Shown one piece after another: positions 25,457 to 33,096 of a DNA stretch of 50,482 nucleotides (position 1 is its first letter; each line of letters opens with the position of its first letter). The stretch lies in NCBI RefSeq assembly GCF_040882075.1, contig NZ_JBBEBZ010000233.1, forward strand, positions 1 through 50,482. The letters run 5' to 3'. The translations under genes were made by a program, and so were the position numbers. This DNA comes from Nitriliruptor sp040882075 (GTDB lineage Bacteria; Actinomycetota; Nitriliruptoria; Nitriliruptorales; Nitriliruptoraceae). The notes below the pieces were generated by a model. It was not told the DNA's origin, did not search any database, and was given only the letters and a program-made list of their open reading frames with translations.

Positions 25457-25765
25457 TCAGGAACCTGCGGGGCCGTGACCGTCGTCGGGCTCGTCGGCGG
25501 TGAACGCCTCGTCGGGCTCGTCGCCCTCGTCCGGCTCGTCGCCCTCGTCCGGCTCCGGAGCGAGGCCGGGGAGCGCGAAGGTGTCGGCTGCGATCTGGTC
25601 GCTGCGCACGCCCAGCTCGCCGCAGTCCGGGCACCGTTCCTGCCAGGGCGTCAGCTCGCGACGACAGGACGGGCACCGCTTGAGGTCGAGGTCGAGGTGC
25701 AGTCCGCTGGCGCCCGGCAGCGCCTCGTCCTCCTCGCCGCCCTTCTTCGGGTCGATGAAGCCCAC
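25457..25765 (-). CDS. small zinc-ribbon protein with acidic repeat tail
   Basis: A 102-residue protein with one zinc ribbon, CPSC (residues about 37-40) and CPDC about 13 residues later, and a C-terminal tail of Asp-Glu-Pro-Asp-Glu-Gly repeats encoded by an 18-bp direct repeat near 25504-25560. The GTG at 25765 has GAGGAG 5 nt upstream; the open frame extends upstream without support. It converges with alaX at 7 nt and lies 91 nt downstream of another small gene. Function unknown. Confidence 0.7.
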   Translation of the reverse strand: MGFIDPKKGGEEDEALPGASGLHLDLDLKRCPSCRRELTPWQERCPDCGELGVRSDQIAADTFALPGLAPEPDEGDEPDEGDEPDEAFTADEPDDGHGPAGS

Positions 25766-25856
25766 TGCTGCCTCCTCGCGGTTGTTCCGGCCGGATGGCG
25801 CTCTGGTGACCCGTTCCGGTCCCTGATCGGACGATGGTGGCCCCGGCGCCGGCTCG

Positions 25857-26072
25857 TCAGCGCAGGTTGCGGCGCAGCACCACCACGTCGTCGCCGTACC
25901 CGGACGCGCTGCGTTCCTCGGTCCAGTCGACCCCCGTGTCGCCGCAGCGGTGGATCGTTCGACCGAGCCCGTCGGTCCGGGTCCGATCGAGATGCTTGTG
26001 GGCGTAGTCGGCCGCCACGTCCCCGGAGAGGGTGTTGAGCACCACGCACCTGCACCGCACCTCGGCATCCAC
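25857..26072 (-). CDS. 71-residue cysteine-containing protein
   Basis: A small protein starting V-D-A-E-V-R-C-R-C, with three cysteines (7, 9 and one in IHRCGDTG). It has a mixed helix/strand composition and no signal peptide or membrane helix. GTG with GGGAGG 6 nt upstream and a TACGTT -10 (26102-26107) about 30 nt before it make a real gene likely. It probably heads an operon with the zinc-ribbon gene downstream. No family is recognised. Confidence 0.6.
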   Translation of the reverse strand: MDAEVRCRCVVLNTLSGDVAADYAHKHLDRTRTDGLGRTIHRCGDTGVDWTEERSASGYGDDVVVLRRNLR

Positions 26073-26385
26073 CGCGGACCTCCCGATCGTCGCTCGAGGC
26101 GAACGTAGCGACGGCGGGCTCGACCCGGTCGCGCCCGGCCGTCGGGGCGGCGGGTCAACCGGGTGACTAGTTGCGATATGGCCCACCTGGGGGATGGCGG
26201 ATCGCCCGGTCGACCGGGGACCATCGGGACACTCGGGACACTCGGGACACTCGGGACACTCGGGACACTCGGGACACTCGGGACACTCGGGACGTAGGTG
26301 GCACCTCGTCCCGGTTCCGTCGTCCCGCGCCGCGGGTCGACGTCGACAGCTGGGCCGCGATGTGGCGGCCCGAGGAGGGAACGCC
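26073..26385. other. 313-nt divergent intergenic region
   Basis: Holds the minus-strand -10 TACGTT (26102-26107) for the 71-residue gene, a relatively AT-rich patch GACTAGTTGCGATATG (26165-26180) that could be promoter material, the 9-bp tandem repeat at 26224-26293, and the Shine-Dalgarno of the following membrane protein. No gene is supported here. Confidence 0.5.
26224..26293. repeat. 9-bp tandem repeat (TCGGGACAC, 7.8 copies)
   Basis: Seven exact copies of TCGGGACAC (26224-26286) and a partial eighth (26287-26293). The period is a multiple of three, so it reads as Gly-His-Ser repeats in one frame, but that frame precedes the supported start at 26386 and is probably untranslated. It lies in the 5' region of the surface-protein operon. 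Confidence 0.9.
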
Positions 26386-26910
26386 GTGTTGCGCACCGTC
26401 ATCGGTGGTGCCGTTGTCGCCGTGATCGCGGGTCTGCTCGCGATCGTGGGAGACGGCATCGGGATCACCGCCCTCTGGCCCGTCTTCCTGGCCGTCGGGG
26501 TCGCGCTCGTCGCGGGCCCGGCCGTCGCGAGCCGGGTCGGCAGCTTCGCGCTCGGCGCGGTCGTCGGCTTCGCCGCCATGGCGGTGAACGCCGGGTTCCT
26601 CCCGGACGTCGCCGCTGCGAACGCGATCGTGGTCGTGCTGGCCGTCGCCATCCTCACGCTGGTGGCCGCGCTCACGCAGGGCTTGCTGCCGCTGTGGGCG
26701 AGCCTGATCGGCTACGCGGCGTTCGTGGGCTTCTACAGCCCGACCTTCGCTGAGGCGCCCACGGCGTTCCTGTCCGACGCTCCCGTCGCGCTCGTCGCGG
26801 TGCTGCTCGCCGCCGGCGTCGGCGCCATCGTCGCGATCGTCGCCGAACTCGCCGGCAACGGCGTCACCCGTACCGAAGACCGACAGGTCGCTGCCGGAGA
26901 GGCTGTCTGA
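26386..26910 (+). CDS. polytopic membrane protein of the surface-protein operon
   Basis: A 174-residue, almost wholly hydrophobic protein with about five transmembrane helices and a short polar C-tail (VTRTEDRQVAAG). The GTG at 26386 follows GAGGAGGG with a 6-nt spacer; the frame continues upstream through the 9-bp repeat but without support. Its stop overlaps the next start (TGATG), so the two proteins are made together, suggesting it may help export, anchor or work with the 785-residue surface protein. No family recognised. Confidence 0.75.
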   Translation: MLRTVIGGAVVAVIAGLLAIVGDGIGITALWPVFLAVGVALVAGPAVASRVGSFALGAVVGFAAMAVNAGFLPDVAAANAIVVVLAVAILTLVAALTQGLLPLWASLIGYAAFVGFYSPTFAEAPTAFLSDAPVALVAVLLAAGVGAIVAIVAELAGNGVTRTEDRQVAAGEAV

Positions 26911-29267
26911 TGCGCAGGACCATCCGTCACACCGCGACGCTGCTCGCCCTCGGCGGGCTCGCGGTCGCCACCAGTCTTCCCGCCGCCGCCCAGTCCGGGC
27001 GGGCCGAGACCATCATCCAGCGTCAGTCGATCCTGACGGAGACGTCGCCGACGGGTGAGGCTGGCACCTCCCGGGTCTTCACCCAGCTGGCGGTCACCGG
27101 CGACGGTCCCGTCACGGTGACGCTGCCCGACCAGTCCACCTCCGGGCTGCGCAGCCTCGACGGGTTCGGCAAGCCCGACGTCGAGGGTGACCAGGTCGTC
27201 CACCAGCTCGACGCCGGTGGCGAGGACGGCGCCCGCGCCCGCACCGTCGCGGACAACACCGCCGAGCTGCCGGTCTCGATCTCGGTGGTCCACCGCCTCG
27301 ACGGCGAGGAGGTCGACCCGTCCGACCTGGCCGGCGAGAACGGCCGCGTCGAGGTCGAGTACACGGTCCGCAACCTCACGGCCGAGCCGCGCGACATCGT
27401 CTCCTTCGACGCCGAGAACAACAAGACCGTCGAGACCATGGACGTCGCCGTCCCGATGGTCGGCTCGATGTCGCTCACGTTGCCGCCGAGCTTCGTCAAC
27501 ATCGAAGCGCCGGGCGCCGTCACCGCCGGTGACGGCCGCGGAAGCACCGTGGTGAACTACTCGCTGCTGCTGTTCGCGCCGCTCGGTTCCGAGGAGCAGG
27601 TCGTCAGCTGGACCGCCGACTCGGTCGACACCGTCATCCCGATGACCTCGCTGCAGGTCCTCCCCGTCGACGACCGCTCCTTCGGGTCGCTGAACGCGAC
27701 GGCGGAGGCGTACAAGGGCGCGGCCGGTTCGCTCGGTGATCTCGCCAACGGCGCGCTGATCATCAACTCCAACCTCCAACTGCTCGGTGCTGGTGCGAGC
27801 GAACTGCTCGCCGGGCTCGGTCAGCTCGCGGACGGCGCCAACGCGCTGAACGACGGCCTCGCCAACACCGCAGCCCCGGGTGCGCGCCAGCTGTCGGACG
27901 GCCTGACGGCTGCCCGCACAGGCGGCGGCGCTCTGTCCACCGGTCTCGGCGAGCTCGCCCTCGGCGCCAACCGCCTCTCGGACGGTCTCAGCGACGCCCG
28001 CGACGGTGGTCAGCGCCTGGAGGCTGGCATCGCCGGCCTGCCGTCGACCGTCGAGAGCGGCATCGACGCCGCGCTCGGTGACACGCTCGCCAACACGGTG
28101 CTCCCGACCCTGGCCGGCAACCTCGAAGCGGGGCTGCAGGAGAACCTCGAGCAGGCCCTCATCGGTCAGCTCAGCCCGCAGCTCATCGCGGGTATCGGTC
28201 CTGGCCTCTCCGCCGCGCTGACCACCGCACTGCAGGAACAGCTCGAACCGCAGCTGACGGCCGGCATCGGCCCGGGGCTCTCCGCGGCGCTCACCGAGTC
28301 GCTGCAGGATGACCTCGCACCCCAGCTGTTGGCAGCGCTCCAGGCATCCCTGGCACAGGCGCTGCAGGGGCCGCCGGTCAACCTCGACGCCGGGACGGCG
28401 GGAGCCGTCGCCGCCGGGTTCGTTGCGCAGGCTGGTCCGACGATCGACGGGGCGTTCGCGCAGTTCGCTGGCGCGTTCGGTCCGGGCTTCGCGGCTGGCT
28501 TCTCGCCGACCCTCGACGGGGCGTTCGCCCAGTTCGCTGCGGCGTTCGGCCCGGGCTTCACCGAGGGCTTCACCCCGAACCTCAACGGGGCCTTCACGGC
28601 CTTCTCCGCGGTGTTCGCTCCGGCGTTCGCGCAGGGGTTCGCCGCACAGGTCGGTCCGAGCTTCGACTCCCTGTCGTCGCAGTTCGCGGCCGGGTTCGCC
28701 GATGGTCTCGCCGATGGTCTCGAGGAGGAGGCGATGCCGGGCTTCCGTGCACTCAACAGCGGGCTGGCTCAGCTCGAGGACGGTGGCGGCCAGCTCGCGG
28801 CGGGTGCCGGTACGGCCTCCAGCGGTGCTGGTGAACTCGCGTCCGGGCTCGTGCAGCTCGACGACGGTGCGGCGCAGCTGGCTGACGGCCTCGGTGACGC
28901 GGCCGACGGTTCTGGTCAGATCGCCGAGGGCCTGGAAGCGGCCGCCGACGGTGGGCAGCGACTCGCTGACGGCACCGGCGCACTGTCGGAAGGCTTCGAG
29001 AACCAGCTCATCGCTGGGGTCTCGGCCGGCCGCCAGGGCGCGTCGCAGGACTACGAGCAGGTCCGCGCGGTGATCCAGCGTGGTCGCGAAGGTGCGGCTC
29101 CGTACGGCGTCGCCTCCGGGGCCGAGTCGACCACGGTCTTCCAGTTCGACGTCGCTGGCGTCGGCACGGAGGAGGGTCCGTCGACGCCGCTGCTCGCGGG
29201 TCTCGCGGGTCTCGCGCTCGCAGGTGCCGGTGCGCTGGGCCTCGGCCTGAAGCGCCGGCTCGCCTGA
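26910..29267 (+). CDS. large repeat-rich cell-surface protein
   Basis: A 785-residue exported protein. Signal peptide 1-28 (ends in AAAQ). Residues 35-285 form a beta-rich domain. Residues 290-375 and 610-690 carry LxxG heptad-type repeats (LADGL, LSDGL, QLEDGG) like those of YhgE/Pip and related envelope proteins. Between them are about 24-residue repeats (PQLxAGIGPGLSAALT) and four units of about 23 residues (DGAFAQFAxAFGPGF). A C-terminal transmembrane helix ends in KRRLA, so it is membrane-anchored without an LPxTG signal. An elongated envelope-spanning role is inferred. Its ATG overlaps the upstream stop. Confidence 0.82.
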   Translation: MRRTIRHTATLLALGGLAVATSLPAAAQSGRAETIIQRQSILTETSPTGEAGTSRVFTQLAVTGDGPVTVTLPDQSTSGLRSLDGFGKPDVEGDQVVHQLDAGGEDGARARTVADNTAELPVSISVVHRLDGEEVDPSDLAGENGRVEVEYTVRNLTAEPRDIVSFDAENNKTVETMDVAVPMVGSMSLTLPPSFVNIEAPGAVTAGDGRGSTVVNYSLLLFAPLGSEEQVVSWTADSVDTVIPMTSLQVLPVDDRSFGSLNATAEAYKGAAGSLGDLANGALIINSNLQLLGAGASELLAGLGQLADGANALNDGLANTAAPGARQLSDGLTAARTGGGALSTGLGELALGANRLSDGLSDARDGGQRLEAGIAGLPSTVESGIDAALGDTLANTVLPTLAGNLEAGLQENLEQALIGQLSPQLIAGIGPGLSAALTTALQEQLEPQLTAGIGPGLSAALTESLQDDLAPQLLAALQASLAQALQGPPVNLDAGTAGAVAAGFVAQAGPTIDGAFAQFAGAFGPGFAAGFSPTLDGAFAQFAAAFGPGFTEGFTPNLNGAFTAFSAVFAPAFAQGFAAQVGPSFDSLSSQFAAGFADGLADGLEEEAMPGFRALNSGLAQLEDGGGQLAAGAGTASSGAGELASGLVQLDDGAAQLADGLGDAADGSGQIAEGLEAAADGGQRLADGTGALSEGFENQLIAGVSAGRQGASQDYEQVRAVIQRGREGAAPYGVASGAESTTVFQFDVAGVGTEEGPSTPLLAGLAGLALAGAGALGLGLKRRLA

Positions 29268-29291
29268 GTCACGCACCTGAACGCGCGACGC

Positions 29292-29310
29292 CCCGGCCCT
29301 CGCGGCCGGG
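29292..29310 (+). terminator. hairpin followed by 27 C
   Basis: Seven-bp perfect arms CCCGGCC (29292-29298) and GGCCGGG (29304-29310) with a 5-nt loop, 24 nt past the surface-protein stop, directly followed by an uninterrupted C27 run (29311-29337). It has the geometry of an intrinsic terminator with a C tract in place of the U tract. Confidence 0.55.
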
Positions 29311-29337
29311 CCCCCCCCCCCCCCCCCCCCCCCCCCC
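29311..29337 (+). repeat. C27 homopolymer
   Basis: Twenty-seven consecutive C residues on the coding strand between the hairpin and the promoter of the GYF_2-tyrS operon. Homopolymers of this length are prone to slippage in the cell and to error in sequencing. Confidence 0.85.
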
Positions 29338-29347
29338 GTCCCGCCGC

Positions 29348-29353
29348 TACCTT
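29348..29353 (+). promoter_or_regulatory. putative -10 element of the GYF_2-tyrS operon
   Basis: TACCTT, 42 nt before the GTG at 29396 and only 10 nt after the C27 tract, so tract length could alter the -35 region. Confidence 0.45.
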
Positions 29354-29395
29354 CGCCGCGCCGTCCCCGGCAGCGACCCGCTCAGGAGCGCACGT

Positions 29396-29614
29396 GTGAC
29401 CTCGGAACCCGCCCGCTGGTACCACCTCGCCGGTCGCCAGCAGCTCGGCCCCATCGACCTCGCCACCATGCGCGAACGGGTCCTGGACGGCTCCGTGACC
29501 CCGGACACCTTCGTGTGGGCCGACGGTATGCCCGACTGGATGCCGGCCGCTCAGGTCCCCGCGCTCGTGCCCCCCACCGATCTCGAGGACGCGCCGGAGG
29601 GCTGGCGATCGTGA
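29396..29614 (+). CDS. GYF_2 domain protein
   Basis: A 72-residue protein made of a single GYF_2 (DUF4339) domain: WYHLAGRQQLGPIDLATM and VWADGMPDWMPAAQVP are the two hallmark segments (WY-x5-Q-x-GP-x8-L and VWxxGMxxW). Such domains are thought to bind proline-rich peptides or partner proteins. The GTG has AGGAG 7 nt upstream. Its stop overlaps the tyrS start (GTGA), so it is co-translated with tyrosyl-tRNA synthetase. Confidence 0.85.
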   Translation: MTSEPARWYHLAGRQQLGPIDLATMRERVLDGSVTPDTFVWADGMPDWMPAAQVPALVPPTDLEDAPEGWRS

Positions 29615-30921
29615 CCGCCGACCACCACCCGATCGAGGTCCTCCGTGCGCGCGGGTTCGTGCAGGACGTGACCGACGAGGATGCCCTCCGCCGACGGTTC
29701 GACGAGGGCCCCGTCACCTTCTACGTCGGCTTCGACCCGACCGCGCCGTCGCTGCACGCGGGCAACCTCGTCGGGATGATGGCGATGAGCTGGCTGCAGC
29801 GGCTCGGCCACCGGCCCATCGCGCTCGCCGGCGGCGCGACCGGCCGCATCGGTGACCCCTCGGGTCGTGACAAGGAACGCGAGCTCTACGACGAGGCGAC
29901 CCTCGAGGCCAACCTCGCCGGTATCCGCCGCCAGCTCGGCGTCGTGCTCGACCTCAACGAAGCCGGTGGCGACGACCCGGCCAAGGGCCTGCTGGTCGAC
30001 AACCACGACTGGTTCGGGCCGAAGACCTTCCTCGACGTCCTGCGCGAGGCCGGCACCCAGATGTCGGTCAACCAGATGCTCGGACGCGAGTCGGTCCGCC
30101 GCCGCCTCGAAGCCAGCGAGCGCGGCCTGACCTTCGCCGAGTTCAGCTACCAGCTGCTCCAGGCCTACGACTTCGCCCACCTCTACGCCACCTACGGCTG
30201 CGAGCTGCAGGGCGGCGGTTCCGATCAGTGGGGCAACATCACCGCCGGCACGGACCTGACGCGGCGGCTCCACGGCGCCGACGTGCACGGCATCGTCTGG
30301 CCGCTGCTGCTGACCGCCGACGGCCAGAAGTTCGGCAAGTCGGCGGGCAACGCGGTGTGGTTGGACGCCGAGCTCACCTCGCCGTACGCCTACTACCAAT
30401 GGTGGCGCAACGCCGCCGACGCCGACGTCCCGCGGTTCCTGCGGCTGTTCACCTACCTCCCGCTCGACCAGATCGCCGAGCTCGAGGCCGAGCACGAACG
30501 CGACCCGGCCGCCCGCGCCGCGCACGAGGTGCTGGCTCGCGAGGCGACCCGGATCATCCACGGCGACGAGGGTGTCGCGCAGGCCGAGGCCGCCACCGCA
30601 GCGCTGTTCGGTGGCGGGCCGCTGCGTGGTCTCGACGATGCGACGCTCGCCGAGGCCTTCGAGGGCGCGCCGACGGTCGAGCTCGCCGCGGGTCGGCTCA
30701 CCGAGGACGGCGGCGTGGGGCTGCTCGAGGTCCTGACGTCGGTGGGAGCCGCGTCGTCGAACGGTGAAGCTCGGCGGCTCGTCCAGGGCGGCGGCGTACG
30801 CATCAGCGGCGACCGGGTCGAGGACCACGAACGCCGGCTGACCCCGGATGACCTCGCCTCCCCGACGACGGTCGTCCTCCAGGTCGGCAAGAAGCGCCGC
30901 TACCTCGCCCGCTTCGTCTGA
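29611..30921 (+). CDS. tyrS: tyrosyl-tRNA synthetase
   Basis: A 436-residue class I synthetase that charges tRNA(Tyr). The Rossmann fold has the HIGH signature as HAGN (49-52) in FDPTAPSLHAGNL. The Tyr-binding QLLQAYDFAHL, GGSDQWGNI and the KMSKS loop KFGKS (240-244) follow. The C-terminal S4 RNA-binding domain contains SNGEARRLVQGGGVRISG. Length fits the bacterial TyrRS family. The GTG start overlaps the preceding stop by 4 bp. Confidence 0.97.
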   Translation: MTADHHPIEVLRARGFVQDVTDEDALRRRFDEGPVTFYVGFDPTAPSLHAGNLVGMMAMSWLQRLGHRPIALAGGATGRIGDPSGRDKERELYDEATLEANLAGIRRQLGVVLDLNEAGGDDPAKGLLVDNHDWFGPKTFLDVLREAGTQMSVNQMLGRESVRRRLEASERGLTFAEFSYQLLQAYDFAHLYATYGCELQGGGSDQWGNITAGTDLTRRLHGADVHGIVWPLLLTADGQKFGKSAGNAVWLDAELTSPYAYYQWWRNAADADVPRFLRLFTYLPLDQIAELEAEHERDPAARAAHEVLAREATRIIHGDEGVAQAEAATAALFGGGPLRGLDDATLAEAFEGAPTVELAAGRLTEDGGVGLLEVLTSVGAASSNGEARRLVQGGGVRISGDRVEDHERRLTPDDLASPTTVVLQVGKKRRYLARFV

Positions 30922-30971
30922 CCGTCACCTCGCCCGCTTCGGCCCCGGGCCATCTCGCCTCCTCGGCGATG

Positions 30972-31035
30972 TCACCTCAGCTGGTCACGGTGACCTCAGC
31001 GCGTCACCCGTGAGCGGCTGGGGTGACCGTGAGCG
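30972..31035. promoter_or_regulatory. cluster of GTCAC/GTGAC repeats upstream of the two-component system
   Basis: Contains a perfect dyad GGTCACGGTGACC (30984-30996), further GTCACC and GTGACC half-sites, and a direct repeat GTGAGCG at 31011-31017 and 31029-31035 (18-bp period). It lies about 50-110 bp before the histidine-kinase promoter and could bind the cognate response regulator. Confidence 0.35.
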
Positions 31036-31083
31036 ACTCCGGCGACATCGCCGGGTCGCGGGTCAGCGAGGTGGTGGGGCGCG

Positions 31084-31089
31084 TAGGGT
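31084..31089 (+). promoter_or_regulatory. -10 element of the histidine kinase gene (leaderless)
   Basis: TAGGGT ends 6 nt before the GTG at 31096; no Shine-Dalgarno precedes the start. Confidence 0.55.
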
Positions 31090-31095
31090 CGGTGC

Positions 31096-32238
31096 GTGGA
31101 ACACGGGCTGCTCCGCGGCCTGGCCGTCTTCCGGTGGGCCGCCTGGATCTGGATGGCGACGGTGCTCGCCCTGGCTCGCCGCGCCCTCGACCGGCCCGCG
31201 GTGGCGGTGGCGCTGGTCGCCGCCGCGCTGGTGGTCACGGTCGTGGCCACGCTGCGGCTACGGGGGGACCCACGTCGGGTGATGGCCGCGCCGCTGGTCG
31301 GCACCGAGGTGGTGGTGGCGCTCGGCCTGCAGCTCGCCGACGGCTGGGTGTACCGGGCGCCGCACGTGTTCCAGCCCGAACAACCGCTCGGTGTCGGGTG
31401 GCCGACCGCGGCGATCCTGTCGGCGGGGGTCGCCTTCGGGCCCTGGATCGGGATCGGGACCGGGGTGCTGCTCGGGCTCGGTCGCGCGGTGTCCTCGACG
31501 TTGGCGGTCGAGCCGGTGGTCGGCAGCGCCGCGTTCGTCGCCGGACTGACCCCGGCCCAGACCCTGTCGCTGGTGACCACCACCGTCCTGTACGCCTTCG
31601 CGGGTGGGGTCGCCGGGTACGCCGTCCAGCTCCTCCGGGACGCCGAAGCGCGAGCCGTCACGGCGGAGCGCTCCCTCGGCGAGGCGCAGGCCCGCGAGTC
31701 GCTCGCCCGACGGCTCCACGACGGCGTGCTCCAGACCCTGGCGCTCGTCGAGCGACGGGCCGACGACCCGGCCCTCGCGCGCCTCGCGCGGGACCAGGAG
31801 CGCGACCTACGGGCGTACCTGTTCGCTGCGGGCGGCGATCGGGTGATCGGCGCGGGGGCCCTCGGTGATGCGCTGCGCGAGGCGGCCGCCCGCTTCGAGA
31901 CGGCGTTCGACGCCCGGGTCGACGTGCTCGTCCCCGACGACCTGCCCGACCTCGACGCGGCGAAGGTCGAGGCGTTGGCGGGCGCGGCCGGCGAGGCGCT
32001 CACCAACGCGGGCAAGCACGCCGACGCCACGCGGGTGGTGGTCTCGGTCGAACCGACGGACGGCGGCGTGGCGGTGTCGATCCTCGACGACGGCGACGGG
32101 TTCGACCTGACCGCCACGCCGGAGGGTGTCGGACGATCCCGGTCGATCCGGGCCCGGATCGAGGAGCTCGGCGGCGAGGTCGCGTGGATCAGCCGCCCGG
32201 GCCACGGCTGCGAGGTCCGTCTCAGCCTGCCGGCCTGA
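31096..32238 (+). CDS. NarL-type sensor histidine kinase
   Basis: A 380-residue membrane kinase. About six transmembrane helices (residues 10-175) form the sensor. The HisKA_3 dimerisation helix carries the phosphoacceptor His208 in RRLHDGVLQTL. The HATPase domain has the N box GEALTNAGKHA and the G box DDGDGFD. It is followed 55 nt later by its response regulator. The leaderless start is supported by the -10 placement. The signal is unknown; the sensor has no periplasmic domain of note, so membrane or lipid state is possible. Confidence 0.9.
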   Translation: MEHGLLRGLAVFRWAAWIWMATVLALARRALDRPAVAVALVAAALVVTVVATLRLRGDPRRVMAAPLVGTEVVVALGLQLADGWVYRAPHVFQPEQPLGVGWPTAAILSAGVAFGPWIGIGTGVLLGLGRAVSSTLAVEPVVGSAAFVAGLTPAQTLSLVTTTVLYAFAGGVAGYAVQLLRDAEARAVTAERSLGEAQARESLARRLHDGVLQTLALVERRADDPALARLARDQERDLRAYLFAAGGDRVIGAGALGDALREAAARFETAFDARVDVLVPDDLPDLDAAKVEALAGAAGEALTNAGKHADATRVVVSVEPTDGGVAVSILDDGDGFDLTATPEGVGRSRSIRARIEELGGEVAWISRPGHGCEVRLSLPA

Positions 32239-32262
32239 ACGCTGAGGCGACCGTCCCGGACC

Positions 32263-32268
32263 TACCCT
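32263..32268 (+). promoter_or_regulatory. putative -10 element of the response regulator gene
   Basis: TACCCT, 25 nt before the GTG at 32294, suggesting the regulator can be made independently of the kinase. Confidence 0.45.
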
Positions 32269-32293
32269 GCCGTTCGCACCCGAGGAGGCTGCT

Positions 32294-32953
32294 GTGACCG
32301 ACGCTCCGCCGCAGAAGGCCGCCGCGCGGCGGCCACCGGCCCGCGTCGTCCTCGCCGACGATCACCCCATCTGGCGGGACGGGATCCGGGCCGACCTCGG
32401 CAGCGGGTTCGAGGTCGTCGGTGAGGCGTCCGACGCGAACGAGGCCATCGCGGTCATCGAGCGCACGACCCCCGATCTGGTCGTCTGCGACCTGCAGATG
32501 CCGAACGGCGGGGGGATCGCGGTCGCGAAGGCCTGCGGTGAGGCGACCCGGATCGTCATCCTCACCGTCTCCGAGCAGGAGCGCGACCTCCTCGACGCGG
32601 TCGCTGCCGGGGCGTGCGGCTACCTGACCAAGTCCACGCCCGGCGACGAGCTCCGGGAAGCCCTGAGACGAGCCGCGGCAGGCGAGCCGGTCTTCAGCCC
32701 GCACCTCGCGATGCTGGTGCTCGGCGAGTTCCGTCGCATGGCCAAGCAGGCGACCGGCACCGACCCGCTGACCGACCGCGAACGTGAGGTGCTGTCGCTC
32801 GTCGCTCGCGGCTACCCCTACAAGGAGGTCGGGGCGCAGCTGCACATCGCCGCCAAGACGGTCGAGAACCACGTCCGCAACATCCTCGACAAGCTCCACC
32901 TCGAGCGTCGCCAGGAGCTGGTCCGCTACGCCCTCGAGCACGGCATCGAGTGA
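32294..32953 (+). CDS. NarL/FixJ-type response regulator
   Basis: A 219-residue DNA-binding regulator. The receiver domain (about 17-135) has the acidic pair DD in VVLADDHP, the phosphoacceptor Asp66 in VVCDLQMP, and the Thr/Lys switch residues (LTVSE, YLTKS). The LuxR-type helix-turn-helix (LTDREREVLSLVARGYPYKE, then TVENHVRNIL) occupies residues 155-215. The GTG has GAGGAGG with a 5-nt spacer. Partner of the kinase immediately upstream. Confidence 0.94.
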   Translation: MTDAPPQKAAARRPPARVVLADDHPIWRDGIRADLGSGFEVVGEASDANEAIAVIERTTPDLVVCDLQMPNGGGIAVAKACGEATRIVILTVSEQERDLLDAVAAGACGYLTKSTPGDELREALRRAAAGEPVFSPHLAMLVLGEFRRMAKQATGTDPLTDREREVLSLVARGYPYKEVGAQLHIAAKTVENHVRNILDKLHLERRQELVRYALEHGIE

Positions 32954-32973
32954 CGCGCCGGGGCGACCACCCC

Positions 32974-33005
32974 GCAACTCCCTGGGCTGGGGCCCAGGAA
33001 GTTGC
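32974..33005 (+). terminator. palindromic element A after the response regulator
   Basis: A 32-nt hairpin: GCAACT (32974-32979), one mismatch, CCTGGGC, loop TGGG, GCCCAGG, mismatch, AGTTGC (33000-33005). It starts 20 nt past the stop codon. A degenerate inverted copy lies 29 nt downstream. Confidence 0.55.
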
Positions 33006-33034
33006 AGCAGCGGTGAGCGTCGGGGGTGACCGGT

Positions 33035-33066
33035 GCAAGAACCTGGGGTGGGGCCCAGGGAGTTGC
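33035..33066 (+). repeat. palindromic element B, degenerate inverted copy of A
   Basis: A 32-nt imperfect palindrome with outer GCAA/TTGC and inner CCTGGG/CCCAGG arms. Its reverse complement shares GCAACTCCCTGGGC with element A, so the two are inverted copies of one element. The spacing of A and B would also allow pairing between them. Confidence 0.5.
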
Positions 33067-33096
33067 CTCTCGGGTGCTCCCCAGCGGCGGGTAGGG

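Noticed and set aside
26224..26293. CRISPR array
   Set aside because: The 9-bp units are contiguous, without spacers, and no cas genes are present.
26194..26385. N-terminal Gly-His-Ser extension of the membrane protein
   Set aside because: The Shine-Dalgarno GAGGAGGG directly before GTG 26386 decides the start. The repeat is better read as non-coding, though translation is not excluded.
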